Assembly (NCBI RefSeq): GCF_900111005.1
Contig: NZ_FOFV01000001.1
Coordinates: forward strand, 1 to 64,000
Length of the DNA: 64,000 bases
Source of the DNA: Lentzea albida
Lineage (GTDB): Bacteria > Actinomycetota > Actinomycetes > Mycobacteriales > Pseudonocardiaceae
Direction: 5' to 3'
Part shown: piece after piece, positions 23,833 through 33,072 of the stretch
Layout: each line of letters starts with the position of its first letter
Position numbering within the stretch: the stretch's first letter is position 1
Program-made: the position numbers and the translations under genes
Notes under the pieces: generated by a model
The model's input: the letters and a program-made list of their open reading frames with translations, nothing else
Told to the model about the DNA's origin: nothing
Databases searched by the model: none

Positions 23833-24981
23833 TCAGCTCCTCAGCTTGAGCTCGTACTCGCCGACCTCGACGAGGTACAGGTAGCTCACCCAGGTCTCGC
23901 CCGCGCGCTGGTCGGTGGCCGCCTCCAGCACGGTGCAGCCGAGCTGGTCGAACAGGCCCCGCACGAGGTCGGTGTGGATGCCGTGCATCTGCATGCTCTT
24001 GTTCGACGCGGGCTGCGGGGCGGCGGGTTCAGCGGCTTCCACGGCCTCCGAGGCGGTCGCCTCATCGACAGGGGCAGGCGCAGGAGCGGCAGCCGCCGCG
24101 CCGGTGACAGTCACCGGGACGCGCACGGTCGCGTTGCCGAGCTGTTCCCACCAGGCGACGTGCTCCTGGACGAGGTCGAGCTCCAGCTCGTAGTCACCGG
24201 GCTCCGCCGGGATCGACACCCGCAGGGACACCGTCGCGGACTCACCCGGCTGCAGTGCCGGCACGGTGACCCGGCCGTCGTCGCGGCGGACGAGTTCGCC
24301 GTCGCGGTGCCAGTGGTTCGCGGCGTTGAGCAGCTGGCCGTACGGCCACGCGCCGTCGCTCGTGTTGCGCACCGAGAGCTCGACGTACTGCGACTCACCG
24401 GCACCAGCCGTCGCCGGGGCGTTGAGGACGGTGATCTCGGCGCGGCAGAACTCCTCCGCGATGGGCGTCGGCATCGGCAGGTGGCTCGGCAGCTGGAACA
24501 CCAGGTGCCCGCCCGGCCGGACGATCCGGATCATCTCGAGCAGGTAGCGCAGCGACAGGCGCGGCGGGATGTGCTGCAACGTGATGAGGCTCAGCACGAA
24601 GTCGACGGAGTCGTCCTCGAACGGCAGGGTGCTGGCGTCGTTGTGGATGAAGCGGACGCGGTCGCCGTGGGGGTTGTTCGCGCGGGCCTCCTCGAGCATC
24701 GACGCGGCCACGTCGACACCGGAGACCTCCTTGCACCGCTCGGCGAGTGCGATCGAGAGCCTGCCGACGCCACAGCCGAAGTCGACGGCGACGTCACCGA
24801 TCGACCTGCCGTGCCGGGCGAGGAAGTCCGCCACGGACTGGACCTCGTTCCGGCCGCTCTCGAAGAAGCTCGCCCGTGCGTCGCCCCCCGCGTGCTCGCG
24901 CTCGGTCAGCACGGCCCAGTACGGGTCGGTCGAACCTAGGTGCTCCCACGTCTCGCGAACTTCGCCGAGTTCAGCGCTCAC
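23833..24981 (-). CDS. SAM methyltransferase with C-terminal beta-sandwich domain
   Basis: A 382-residue protein. Residues about 40-210 are a class I SAM methyltransferase (motif I VDFGCGVGRLS with D67; later IRIVRPGGHLVFQLPS). Residues about 220-335 look like an immunoglobulin-type beta-sandwich (YVELSVRNTS, LQPGESATVSLRVSIP). An Ala/Pro linker leads to a short conserved tail ending VGEYELKLRS. Modular sandwich domains of this kind occur in enzymes that modify surface glycans. The GTG start overlaps the stop of the glycosyltransferase gene (GTGA). Confidence 0.8.
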   Translation of the reverse strand: MSAELGEVRETWEHLGSTDPYWAVLTEREHAGGDARASFFESGRNEVQSVADFLARHGRSIGDVAVDFGCGVGRLSIALAERCKEVSGVDVAASMLEEARANNPHGDRVRFIHNDASTLPFEDDSVDFVLSLITLQHIPPRLSLRYLLEMIRIVRPGGHLVFQLPSHLPMPTPIAEEFCRAEITVLNAPATAGAGESQYVELSVRNTSDGAWPYGQLLNAANHWHRDGELVRRDDGRVTVPALQPGESATVSLRVSIPAEPGDYELELDLVQEHVAWWEQLGNATVRVPVTVTGAAAAAPAPAPVDEATASEAVEAAEPAAPQPASNKSMQMHGIHTDLVRGLFDQLGCTVLEAATDQRAGETWVSYLYLVEVGEYELKLRS

Positions 24982-27686
24982 CGGGAATCCTCCGAGTTTC
25001 GTCGATCGAGCTTGTTCTCGAGCTTCCTGATCTGACGGGCCATGTCGTCGAGCCGCTTGTCGTGCGACGACACCGAGCGCGCGACGGACTCGAACGCCTG
25101 CTGGGCGCTGCCGACCAGCTCGCCCATGATCTTGCGCTGGTGCACGTCGAAGTGGTCCACCGCGCGCAGCACCGCTCGGCGCAACGTGGGAGCGAGCGGC
25201 AGCCGCGACGGGCTGCTGGTGTCCGCTCGCCACTTCAGCGCCTCGCGGGCCCTGGTGAACGGGTCCTGCGGGTCGGGGGAGTCCTGCTGTTCGCCGTAGA
25301 TGGCCTGCCACCTCGCATGTGCGGCGCGGAGTTCGGTGCGCATCCAGGACGCCGCGGCATCCATGGAACGGGTGCGCAGGATGTGTTGACGTGCCGCGTC
25401 ACCGCGACGACGGGCCTCGGCGGGGTTGTCCGCCACCTCGCGCATGGCCTTCGCCGCGGCGTCGAGGTCGGGGTCCGCCCAGAGCGCGTCGGCGGGGTAG
25501 GGGTACCAGCCCTCGCCGACCTCGACCATCTTGTACGGGATGGCCCATCCGACCGAGGGGTCGAAGAACTCCGTGGTGCTCGAGTAGTCGGTCGAGATGA
25601 CCGGCATGCCGCGGACCATCGCCTCGGCGACGGTGAGACCGAAACCCTCGCTGCGGTGCAGCGAGACGTAGCAGTCGCTGTCGCGGTACAGCGCGTTCAG
25701 CTCGTCGATGCTGAGGTAGCGCTCCATCAGTTCGATGCGCGGGTCGGCGGCGACCAGCAGGCGCAGGCGCTCGGCCGCGTTGGTGTGCAACTGGCCGTTC
25801 GTCGCCTTGATGACCAGCCGCACGTCCTGCCGGTCCGACGGGAACGCGCGGGTGAACGCCTCGACCACGCCCCACGGGTTCTTGCGGCCGCCGGTGCTGT
25901 TGAAGTCGAACGCGAAGAAGAACTGGGTCGGCTTGCCGGGAGCGCGCGCGGTGCGTTGCGGGGCACCCGGATCGAGCACCGGTACCGGGATCACCTTCAC
26001 GGGCACCGAGCCGTGCTGCTGGAACGCCTCGCGGCAGAACTCGCTGACCGTCCAGATCTCGTCCACGAACTCGTAGCCCGCCTGCTGCCACGGCGGCACT
26101 TCCTCGAGCTCCCAGGCCCACAGGCCGATCCGGTACCGGCGGTGCCCCACCTCGGGGAAGCTCGCCAGCAGCACCTCCGTCTGGTCGGAGTTCACCGCCA
26201 TCACGCTGACCGGGAACTTCGGCCTGCCGGCCGAGTCCGGTTGCTCGAGGTCCGTGCGGCAGGCCAGCGAGTGCTCCTCGACGACCGAGACGACGGGAAC
26301 CTCCGCGGCCTCGACGGCCTTCAGCACGATCCGGCCCATCTCGCCCAGGCCGAGCTCCGCCGTCAGGTAGCCGGCGATGTTGACGCCGAACTCGTCGAGC
26401 GGGTCCTGCGCGGACCGCGGCTCCCGCGGCAGCGCCCAGGTCGGGACGACCCCTTCCTCGACGCCGTACGTGCGGCACCACTCGCGGAACCCCGGGGCGT
26501 CCGCGGCGCACGGCCACGGGAACGCCTTCTGCAGGTCCGGGCGCATCGCCCAGGCGAGCATGGTCATCCGGTTCAGGCCGGCGGCCTCCTCCGGCGGGGC
26601 GCCGGGACTCCGAAGCCACTCGATGAACTCGTCGTCACCACCGGAACCGAACGGGTGCGGCGGGATCTCGGTGATCGCCCGCTTGAACAGCATCTGCTTC
26701 GCCTCGGGCCGTTCGGCCTCGATCCAGGCGTGCCGGAACATCCGGCGCATCTGGATGGACACCCTCGTGCCGTCCGCGAGCCAGTCGTACCGGTAGGTGC
26801 TCTTCTCCTGGGGCTTGCGCCAGCCGGCCGCCAGGAGCTCGTCACCGTAGGCGAGGCACAGCTCCCGCAGCTCCGGGTGGTCGGAGAGCAGGATGCGCGG
26901 CCGGTGGTGGCAGTGCTGGCTCAGCAACCAGGGCTGGTCCGGCCGGTAGCCGGCGAAGTGGAAGAAGCGCAGGCGCTCCCCGCCCGCGTAAAGCGTGCCG
27001 TCCGGGCCGCGGGTGACCGACCGCTCGTGCGCGTTCCAGTAGCCGATGTTGAAACCGGGGTCGCGCAGGATCGTGTGCCGGAAGAGCGTCGGGATCTGGT
27101 CGGCCCACCGCTGGTCGACGAAGAGCTGCGCGCCGGGATCGATGATCGCGTCCTGGCGCAGGCGCTCCGCCCAGAACTCGAGGAACTTCTTCGAGCCCTG
27201 GCCCACCGCGATGAAGCCGAGGTCGAACATCCCCATCGCCATCATGCCGAGGTCGCTGGGTTCGTAGCCGTCGCGCGGCATCGGTTCGAGGAGCCGCGCG
27301 GTGAGCACGATGTCGTGCTGCACGGCGAGGTCGACCACCTCGGGGTACGGCGCGAAGACCCGGATGTCCGGGTGCAGGAAGATCGCGGCGGGGGCGCCCT
27401 GGCTGAGCAGCTTGCGCAGCACCAGCGGCTTGACCGCACCCGCGAGCTCGCCCGAGTCGTACGCCGTCGCCATGCGCTGGAAGGTCGTCTCGTCGAGGTC
27501 GAGCCAGCCCGGTCCGACCTCGGTCCACTGCTCCCGCGCCACGACACCGTCGGGACCGTCGAGCACCAGGATCACGAACTCGTGACCGGGGTGGTGCTCG
27601 CGGTAGGAGGCCGCGAGCACCTTCGCGGCGGGAAGTCCCGATCGCGTCGCGACGGTGCACGCGACCGGGAGTTTCGGCTCAGCCAT
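24978..27686 (-). CDS. two-domain glycosyltransferase (GT-A-like plus GT4) with C-terminal coiled coil
   Basis: A 902-residue cytoplasmic enzyme. Residues 1 to about 300 resemble a GT8-type fold: LPVACTVATRSGLPAAKVLA, then a metal-site-like AIFLHPDIRVF. Residues about 430-790 form a GT-B glycosyltransferase of the GT4 type with the EX7E motif in RSEGFGLTVAEAM. The last 40 residues form a basic coiled coil (MARQIRKLENKLDRRN). It is coupled to the methyltransferase downstream and overlaps the membrane protein upstream by 8 bp. Together they look like a surface polysaccharide or glycoprotein-modifying unit; sugars are unknown. Confidence 0.8.
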   Translation of the reverse strand: MAEPKLPVACTVATRSGLPAAKVLAASYREHHPGHEFVILVLDGPDGVVAREQWTEVGPGWLDLDETTFQRMATAYDSGELAGAVKPLVLRKLLSQGAPAAIFLHPDIRVFAPYPEVVDLAVQHDIVLTARLLEPMPRDGYEPSDLGMMAMGMFDLGFIAVGQGSKKFLEFWAERLRQDAIIDPGAQLFVDQRWADQIPTLFRHTILRDPGFNIGYWNAHERSVTRGPDGTLYAGGERLRFFHFAGYRPDQPWLLSQHCHHRPRILLSDHPELRELCLAYGDELLAAGWRKPQEKSTYRYDWLADGTRVSIQMRRMFRHAWIEAERPEAKQMLFKRAITEIPPHPFGSGGDDEFIEWLRSPGAPPEEAAGLNRMTMLAWAMRPDLQKAFPWPCAADAPGFREWCRTYGVEEGVVPTWALPREPRSAQDPLDEFGVNIAGYLTAELGLGEMGRIVLKAVEAAEVPVVSVVEEHSLACRTDLEQPDSAGRPKFPVSVMAVNSDQTEVLLASFPEVGHRRYRIGLWAWELEEVPPWQQAGYEFVDEIWTVSEFCREAFQQHGSVPVKVIPVPVLDPGAPQRTARAPGKPTQFFFAFDFNSTGGRKNPWGVVEAFTRAFPSDRQDVRLVIKATNGQLHTNAAERLRLLVAADPRIELMERYLSIDELNALYRDSDCYVSLHRSEGFGLTVAEAMVRGMPVISTDYSSTTEFFDPSVGWAIPYKMVEVGEGWYPYPADALWADPDLDAAAKAMREVADNPAEARRRGDAARQHILRTRSMDAAASWMRTELRAAHARWQAIYGEQQDSPDPQDPFTRAREALKWRADTSSPSRLPLAPTLRRAVLRAVDHFDVHQRKIMGELVGSAQQAFESVARSVSSHDKRLDDMARQIRKLENKLDRRNSEDSR

Positions 27687-28776
27687 TCGCTTCGAGGATC
27701 CTGAGCTGTTCGGCGACGATGCGGGAGAAGACGTCGCTGGCCTTCTGCAGGGTGTCCGTGCTCACGACCTGGATGCGCACGATGGTGTTCTTGCTCGAGT
27801 AGTGGGCACGGATGAGCGCCGGCTTGTCACCGGACTTCTCGGCCTGGCTCGCCTGCACGCCGACCGGGGCGGAGGGCATGTCCGTCAGGCCGTAGACGAT
27901 CTCCTGCTGGGCGAGCTCGTCCCGGCCGGTGTCCGCCTGCGCCTTCGACGCGGCCTCGGTCGTGAAGATCAGCACATGCACGCCGTTGTTCGACGCGGCC
28001 GACAGGCGCGACTTGCCGGCGCCCGCGGTGTTGTAGTGCTTGATCTCGTCAGGCGCGAGGAAGTTGCTCTTCTCGGCGTCGGCGAACGTCTGGATGTTCT
28101 TGTGGTCCTCGACGGCACCCGGCAGGTCCATGATGGACAGCGAGTCCTTGGGCTTCGTCGTGGTGGTCGCCGTCTGCGACGTCGACTGCGCCGTCGTGTC
28201 CGTGGTGCCGCCACCCGAGTCGCGTCCGGCGAACCACCAGATGCCGCCGCCGATCAGCGCCAGCACCAGCACCACGCCGATGATCGCGAAGATCTTGCCC
28301 TTGCCCTTGCCGCCGGTCTCGTCGAAGACCTCGGGACCGTGGCTCCAGCTCGCCGGCTGCTGGTTGAACTGGTCGTAGTCACCGCTGACCCACGGCGGCG
28401 GCGCCGCCTGCTGCTGCTGAGGACCGCCCTGGCCCCACGGTCCCTGCGGCGCGATCGGCGCGACGAACTGGGTGCGTTCGGCGTCGGCCTGCGGGCGCTG
28501 CTGGGTGTTCACCACCTGGGTGGCGTCGGGGTTCGGGTTCTGCTGCGGCTGCTGGTTGGGCACGACCTGGGTGGCGTCCGAGGACTGCGAGGTGGGAGGT
28601 TTCGCCTCCCACTTGAAAGGACGGGCGAACGCGGCCTGCTGAGGTTGCTGCTGTGCCTGACCGCCGCCGGCAGAGCCGGCGAGCACCTCGTCTCGACGCC
28701 GACGGTAATCGTCAGCGGAGATCCGACCAGAGGCGAGTTCGTCGTCGAGCTTCTTGAGCTCGTCTTGCCAGGTCAC
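27679..28776 (-). CDS. SHOCT-like membrane protein with Gln/Pro-rich linker
   Basis: A 365-residue bitopic protein. The N-terminus (WQDELKKLDDELASGRISAD, then RRRRDEVLA) is a SHOCT-like helical module. It is followed by a long Gln/Pro/Asn-rich region with two TQVV-containing near-repeats, one transmembrane helix around residues 160-180 (IFAIIGVVLVLALIGGGIWW), and an extracellular domain with a Thr-rich stalk. The GTG at 28776 fits the family-like start. As first gene of the glycosyltransferase operon it may scaffold or sense cell-wall state. The extracellular fold is not recognised. Confidence 0.7.
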   Translation of the reverse strand: MTWQDELKKLDDELASGRISADDYRRRRDEVLAGSAGGGQAQQQPQQAAFARPFKWEAKPPTSQSSDATQVVPNQQPQQNPNPDATQVVNTQQRPQADAERTQFVAPIAPQGPWGQGGPQQQQAAPPPWVSGDYDQFNQQPASWSHGPEVFDETGGKGKGKIFAIIGVVLVLALIGGGIWWFAGRDSGGGTTDTTAQSTSQTATTTTKPKDSLSIMDLPGAVEDHKNIQTFADAEKSNFLAPDEIKHYNTAGAGKSRLSAASNNGVHVLIFTTEAASKAQADTGRDELAQQEIVYGLTDMPSAPVGVQASQAEKSGDKPALIRAHYSSKNTIVRIQVVSTDTLQKASDVFSRIVAEQLRILEANG

Positions 28777-29073
28777 CCCTGGCACCCCCTTCCGCGAGTA
28801 CATGGACCCGAACAGTGTGCCTGGGTCCGTCGGCGGGAACCCGCGGACCTCTCGAAGTCGTGACCTGGATGTGGCGCGCCCCACCCGCGTCCGGGCTCAC
28901 GAAGGGCTCGGTGAACGGGAGTTCGCTGACCGGCGGCCACTTCGCCGACGTGCCCACCACCACGGGTACGTTTATCACAAGCGGCACTTGGGTGTTGCGA
29001 GTAGCCCGTACGGTTACTGAGCCATGGCGGAACGGGTGCCTTCCGCCCGGCGGACGTGCGGAGGGGTCGGTTC
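28777..29073. promoter_or_regulatory. divergent promoter region of the glycan genes
   Basis: About 300 bp without a supported gene separates the leftward glycosyltransferase operon from the rightward GT-C-like gene. The piece 28970-29020 is less GC-rich than its surroundings and should hold the promoters. No clear dyad or riboswitch-like structure was seen. Confidence 0.4.
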
Positions 29074-30795
29074 GTGGGGGAGTCAGCGACGCAGCCGGTC
29101 GTGAGGGGCGGGGTCACCCTTCTGCTGGCCCGGGCGCTCGAACGACTGGTCAGGTCCGAGGTCGTGCAGGCCTTCCACGTCGGTCTGGTCGTCTCGCTGC
29201 TCTTCAACTTCCCCCTCGTGCTGCACCCGAAGACGCTGGTCACGGGTGATCTGGGTGATCCGCTGCTGCAGACGTGGCAGCTCGCGTGGCTGCACCGGTA
29301 CCTCGCCGAGGGCGGCGACCTGTGGACCTCGAACCAGTTCTACCCCGCCGTCGACTCGCTGGCGTTCAGCGACTCGTTGCTCGGGTACCTGCCGCTGAGC
29401 CTCTTCGGCGACGGTCCCGAGGCCGCGATCCTCCGGTACAACGTCGCGTTCGTGCTCGCCTTCGCCTTCGCGTTCGCCGGGGGCTACCTGCTGGTCAGGC
29501 AGTTGGGGAGCAACTGGCAGGGTGCCGCGCTCGCCGGTGCCGTGCTCGCCTGGTCGCCGTGGCGGCTGACGCACGTGCACCACCTCAACCTCCTGTCGAT
29601 CGGCGGTGTCGCGCTCGCGCTCTGCGCGCTGGCCCGCGGCCACGGCTTCACGCTGCGCGGCAGGCGGGAGCCAGCACCGCGGTGGATCTTCGCCGGCTGG
29701 GTGATCGCCACGTGGCAGGTCACGATCGGATTCGCCCTCGGCATCACGTTCGTCTACGTGATGGCGGCGGTCGGTGTCGCGATCGCGGTGTTCGTCTGGC
29801 GGCAGCGACCGGGAATCCGCACCGTCATCGCGAACGCGTGGGGCGTCATCGTGTTCCTCGTGGTCACCCTGCTGATGGTGGCGCCGTACTTCCGGGTGCT
29901 CGACCGGTACGGCTTCACGCGGACCTGGCACGAGATCGAGCTGTTCTCACCGCCCGCGAGCGGCCTGCTGACCACGACGCGGGACAGCTGGCTGTGGCAG
30001 GCCACGGACTTCGCCGACAGCAGTGCCATCCCGCACGACGGCATCCTCGAGAAGCTGCTGTTCCCGGGCCTCGTCGTCCTGGTGCTCGGCGTGGCGGGGT
30101 TGTTCCTCAGCGCCTGGCGGTTCACCACGCGGATGGTGCTGGCGGCGCTGGTCGTCGTCCCCGCGGTGCTGGCCCTCGGCGCGTCGTTCCTCGACGGCGC
30201 CATCTACCGGGTGCTGTGGGAGGTCGTGCCCGGCTGGGACGCCATGCGGGCGCCCGGCAGGCTGATCCTCTGGGCGATCCTGCCCCTGACGGTGCTCGCC
30301 GCGGGGGCGGTGACGGAGTTCGGCCGGCAGCTCGTCATCCGCACGCAACTGCGGGCGCGCACCATCGTCCTGCTCCTGCTCGTTCCCGCGGTCGGCGCCC
30401 TGCTGGAGGGGGTGCCGAGGTGGGCCCACGTGCCTGTTCCCGCCGTGCCGGCCGGCGTGCAGCGGGTGTTCACGCAGGCGCAGGAGCCGATGCTCATGCT
30501 GCCGATGGACACCTACGACGAGTTCACGTACCTGTTGTGGTCGACCGAGGGCTTCCCGAAGATCGCGAACGGCAACTCCGGCAACTTCCCGCCGCAGTAC
30601 CGCGAGATCGTCGCGGCGACCGAGAACTTCCCGGACCAGCGCAGCCTCCAGGCGCTCAAAAGCCATGGCATCTACAAGGTCGTCGTGGTGAAGTCGCGGC
30701 CCGGGGGTGCCGACATCGCGGCGAGGCCGGTCGGCGGGCTGCCGCTCAGCCGTGTCGAGAAGGACGACGTCGTGGAGTACACGATCACCGGCTGA
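29074..30795 (+). CDS. polytopic membrane protein, GT-C glycosyltransferase-like
   Basis: A 573-residue integral membrane protein with about 11-12 transmembrane helices and a soluble C-terminal domain, the layout of lipid-linked-sugar-using GT-C enzymes. The first external loop holds acidic residues (TGDLGDPLLQTWQLAWL), in the position of the catalytic Asp in that fold, and SNQFYPAVDSLAFSD follows. GTG 29074 is chosen because GGAGG lies 9 nt upstream; GTG 29056 is an alternative. It diverges from the double glycosyltransferase operon, suggesting a joint role in surface glycan assembly. Confidence 0.7.
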   Translation: MGESATQPVVRGGVTLLLARALERLVRSEVVQAFHVGLVVSLLFNFPLVLHPKTLVTGDLGDPLLQTWQLAWLHRYLAEGGDLWTSNQFYPAVDSLAFSDSLLGYLPLSLFGDGPEAAILRYNVAFVLAFAFAFAGGYLLVRQLGSNWQGAALAGAVLAWSPWRLTHVHHLNLLSIGGVALALCALARGHGFTLRGRREPAPRWIFAGWVIATWQVTIGFALGITFVYVMAAVGVAIAVFVWRQRPGIRTVIANAWGVIVFLVVTLLMVAPYFRVLDRYGFTRTWHEIELFSPPASGLLTTTRDSWLWQATDFADSSAIPHDGILEKLLFPGLVVLVLGVAGLFLSAWRFTTRMVLAALVVVPAVLALGASFLDGAIYRVLWEVVPGWDAMRAPGRLILWAILPLTVLAAGAVTEFGRQLVIRTQLRARTIVLLLLVPAVGALLEGVPRWAHVPVPAVPAGVQRVFTQAQEPMLMLPMDTYDEFTYLLWSTEGFPKIANGNSGNFPPQYREIVAATENFPDQRSLQALKSHGIYKVVVVKSRPGGADIAARPVGGLPLSRVEKDDVVEYTITG

Positions 30796-30821
30796 CCTGC
30801 TTTCCGAGGAGGAGCGTGCCC

Positions 30822-31787
30822 GTGAGTGCGGGGGTCGAGTTCGTCGCCGACGTGGTGCTGACCGGCACCGTGCTCGGACTCGACGCGAACCTCGGCCCGG
30901 ACGTCGCGGCCGAGGTCATGGGCGGACCGGGAGGGGAGAACCGCGACTCGCGCACGTGCTGGCGGTCGTACGGGCTGGTCGAGGTCGGCTGGTACCTCAG
31001 GCGACGCGGACTGGGCTGGAAGGGCGAGCACCTCGCCGTGCAGGTGCATCGGCTGCGGCACGGTGACGACTGGCTGGACGACGCCGTGGCCGCGCGGTAC
31101 GGCCGGTTCGGTGGGCTCGTGGTGTTCGACGAGGTGCGGGCCGAGTTGGCGGCGCGCGGGGCCGGGCTCGTGCCGGTCGGTGGGCCGGAGACCGGGTACC
31201 GGCAGTACTGGCAGCCCGAGGCCCAGGTGACGCTCCACGTGGGGGTGGGGCCGGAGTTCCCGGACGGCGCTGTGGAGAAGGTCTTCACGGCGTTCGGGCA
31301 GGACTTCACCATCTCGTTCGACGGTGACCCGAAGGCGGTGTGGCAGCAGGTGAAAGCGGTTGCCGGCATGTCAGCGGAGCAGCGGATTCGTTGGGCCGCA
31401 AGAAAAGCGCCGGAGGACTTCCGGTCGTGGTGGCGGTACTGTGCAAGGCTTGCTGCCGCGCGGACGTCGTCGCACGGCGAGTTGCGCGGCCGGGACCGGT
31501 TCGTGGAACTGGTCTTCTGGATGTGGGACCACGGGCTGCGCGAAGGCGTGTACACGGCCAAGGAAATCGCTTACCTGCGTGCGGAGTTCGTTGCACGGCT
31601 GGAGGAGCTGCATCCGGAGCTCGCGCTGCCGAGCCACGACGAGGTCGTCGGCGCGTGTCTCGACCATGTCGGCGAGGCGATGACACGGGACGACAAGAAC
31701 CTCGTCGACGCCGCGCGGTTGTTGCGGCACGGGCTCACGGACACGAGCAGGTTCGACGCGGTCTACGAGCGGCGCAGGACCGCCTGA
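30822..31787 (+). CDS. hypothetical protein
   Basis: A 321-residue soluble protein I do not recognise. The N-terminal half has an alpha/beta character (VEFVADVVLTGTVLGLDANLG, quoted in part; LVEVGWYLRRRGLGW). The C-terminal half is helical (FVELVFWMWDHGLREGVYTA, then LRAEFVARLEELHPELALPS). A strong GAGGAGGAG lies 7 nt before the GTG. It follows the membrane glycosyltransferase by 26 bp and is probably cotranscribed with it, though nothing in the protein suggests glycan chemistry. Confidence 0.65.
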   Translation: MSAGVEFVADVVLTGTVLGLDANLGPDVAAEVMGGPGGENRDSRTCWRSYGLVEVGWYLRRRGLGWKGEHLAVQVHRLRHGDDWLDDAVAARYGRFGGLVVFDEVRAELAARGAGLVPVGGPETGYRQYWQPEAQVTLHVGVGPEFPDGAVEKVFTAFGQDFTISFDGDPKAVWQQVKAVAGMSAEQRIRWAARKAPEDFRSWWRYCARLAAARTSSHGELRGRDRFVELVFWMWDHGLREGVYTAKEIAYLRAEFVARLEELHPELALPSHDEVVGACLDHVGEAMTRDDKNLVDAARLLRHGLTDTSRFDAVYERRRTA

Positions 31788-31788
31788 C

Positions 31789-32178
31789 TCAGCAGAAGAT
31801 CAGGCCGCACGGCCTCGTGGTCGTCGTGGTGGTCGGCCTCGGCCGCGTGGTCGTCGTCGTGACCGGCGGCGGTGCCTTGGTGGTCGTCGTCGTTGTCACG
31901 ACCGCGGTCGTGGTGGAGGTCGTTGTCGTCGTAGTCGTTGTCTTGGAAGAAGAAGACGGCTGCGACGACGAGCTGGACGCCACTGTCTGTGACGGAAGCT
32001 CGGATTCCGTGGGGAGCAACGACGGGGTGTTGATGAGCGAAACCCTGGCCGGTTCCCTGCTGCCGGAGTCGGCCGGATCGCCCGCGCCGAACGACCCGGC
32101 ATACGTCCCCAGCACGCCAAACGCCGCGATGACAACGCCGACGACAGCTCCTGTTGCGAGCCGTGCAGGTCCACTCAT
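31789..32178 (-). CDS. Ser/Thr-rich membrane-anchored protein
   Basis: A 129-residue protein with one N-terminal transmembrane or signal segment (ATGAVVGVVIAAFGVLGTYA). Its external region is almost entirely Ser, Thr and Pro, including long threonine runs, and ends RPCGLIFC with two cysteines. This is typical of O-mannosylated stalks of actinobacterial surface proteins. It meets the upstream gene tail to tail with one base between stops. Confidence 0.6.
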   Translation of the reverse strand: MSGPARLATGAVVGVVIAAFGVLGTYAGSFGAGDPADSGSREPARVSLINTPSLLPTESELPSQTVASSSSSQPSSSSKTTTTTTTTSTTTAVVTTTTTTKAPPPVTTTTTRPRPTTTTTTRPCGLIFC

Positions 32179-32249
32179 CGCCGCGAACACTCGGATTGAG
32201 TATCTCGTTCACTCGATTGGGTCAAGCAAACCGGTCTTTTTCTACTCGT

Positions 32250-32606
32250 TCACACCTTTGTCACGGTGACGCCCACTACGCCCTGTGACAGGGGTGCAAT
32301 CGTCTTGAACGCCTTGGGGGTCAGGTCGACGCAACGGCCGGAGACGAACGGGCCGCGGTCGTTGATCCGCACGGTCACCGTCTTGCCGTTGGAGCGGTTC
32401 TTCACCTTGACCTTGGTGCCGAACGGGAGCGTCTTGTGCGCGGCCGTCAGCTTGTTCGGGTCGAAGCGCTCACCGCTGGCCGTCGTGCCGCCGCCGGAGT
32501 AGTAAGAAGCCTTGCAGGTCTCGGCAGAAGCCACCGGGGAGAAGAACACGGCGGTGGTGACGAGGGACGCGAGCGTGAGGCCGGCGGCCGCGAGGGTCTT
32601 GGTCAT
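32250..32606 (-). CDS. RlpA-like secreted double-psi beta-barrel protein
   Basis: A 118-residue exported protein. A signal peptide ending at ASA is followed by a complete RlpA-type double-psi beta-barrel: ASYYSGGGTTASGERFD, LTAAHKTLPFGTKVKV and the catalytic-type INDRGPF with GRCVDLTPKAF. RlpA enzymes are lytic transglycosylases acting on peptidoglycan; in actinobacteria related proteins also act as expansin-like wall looseners. The two cysteines (C31 in ETCKA and the one in GRCVDL) could form a disulfide. No SPOR domain is present. Confidence 0.88.
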   Translation of the reverse strand: MTKTLAAAGLTLASLVTTAVFFSPVASAETCKASYYSGGGTTASGERFDPNKLTAAHKTLPFGTKVKVKNRSNGKTVTVRINDRGPFVSGRCVDLTPKAFKTIAPLSQGVVGVTVTKV

Positions 32607-32651
32607 GGTGCAAGCAATTCACCCCTCGGCAAAGGCGCGCTTAATGCCCGC

Positions 32652-33050
32652 CTAACCGGGAAACTGCTCGGCCGCGGAGACCAGCAGCTGCCAGTCGCCG
32701 TCCGGCAGGGTCCGCAGCCGGTCCAGCAGGGCAGTCATCCTGGCCAGCAACTGTGGGTGATCGGCCCAGAAGGAGTGATCTACTCTGAGTAGCGCGGCGA
32801 GCAGGTCGCCGGGGTAGAGCGCGACCGACCGCAGGGGGTCGCCCTCGACGTGTTCCAGGGCCAGCAGCGCGGTCACGTCGAGCCCCACTTGGTGCGTCAC
32901 GAGCAGGTGCAGCGACGTCGGCGTCAGCTGTCCCACCGGCAGGTCGCGCAACGCGCACAGGTCCCGGTAGAGCTGGGTCGAGGACGAGTCGGGCGTGCGC
33001 CAGTCGTCCTCGCTGAGGTGCGCCAGCGTTCTGTCGCGGTCCACGCACAC
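32652..33050 (-). CDS. CdiI-type contact-dependent inhibition immunity protein, orphan
   Basis: A 132-residue protein resembling the CdiI immunity family found with contact-dependent inhibition and polymorphic toxins. The pattern is LSEDDW near the start, then LYRDLCALRDLPVGQLTPTS, LLVTHQVGLDVTALLALEHV and YPGDLLAALLRV. No toxin gene is next to it, so it may be an orphan that protects against neighbours' toxins. GTG 33050 is chosen because GGGGA lies 4 nt upstream. Family assignment is by recalled motif pattern. Confidence 0.65.
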   Translation of the reverse strand: MCVDRDRTLAHLSEDDWRTPDSSSTQLYRDLCALRDLPVGQLTPTSLHLLVTHQVGLDVTALLALEHVEGDPLRSVALYPGDLLAALLRVDHSFWADHPQLLARMTALLDRLRTLPDGDWQLLVSAAEQFPG

Positions 33051-33072
33051 ATGGTCCCCGCAAACCGGCTCA

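Noticed and set aside
24747..27704. 985-codon frame antisense to the double glycosyltransferase
   Set aside because: Its translation is low-complexity Arg/Val/Leu/Asp text with no domain; the opposite strand encodes two recognisable glycosyltransferase domains.
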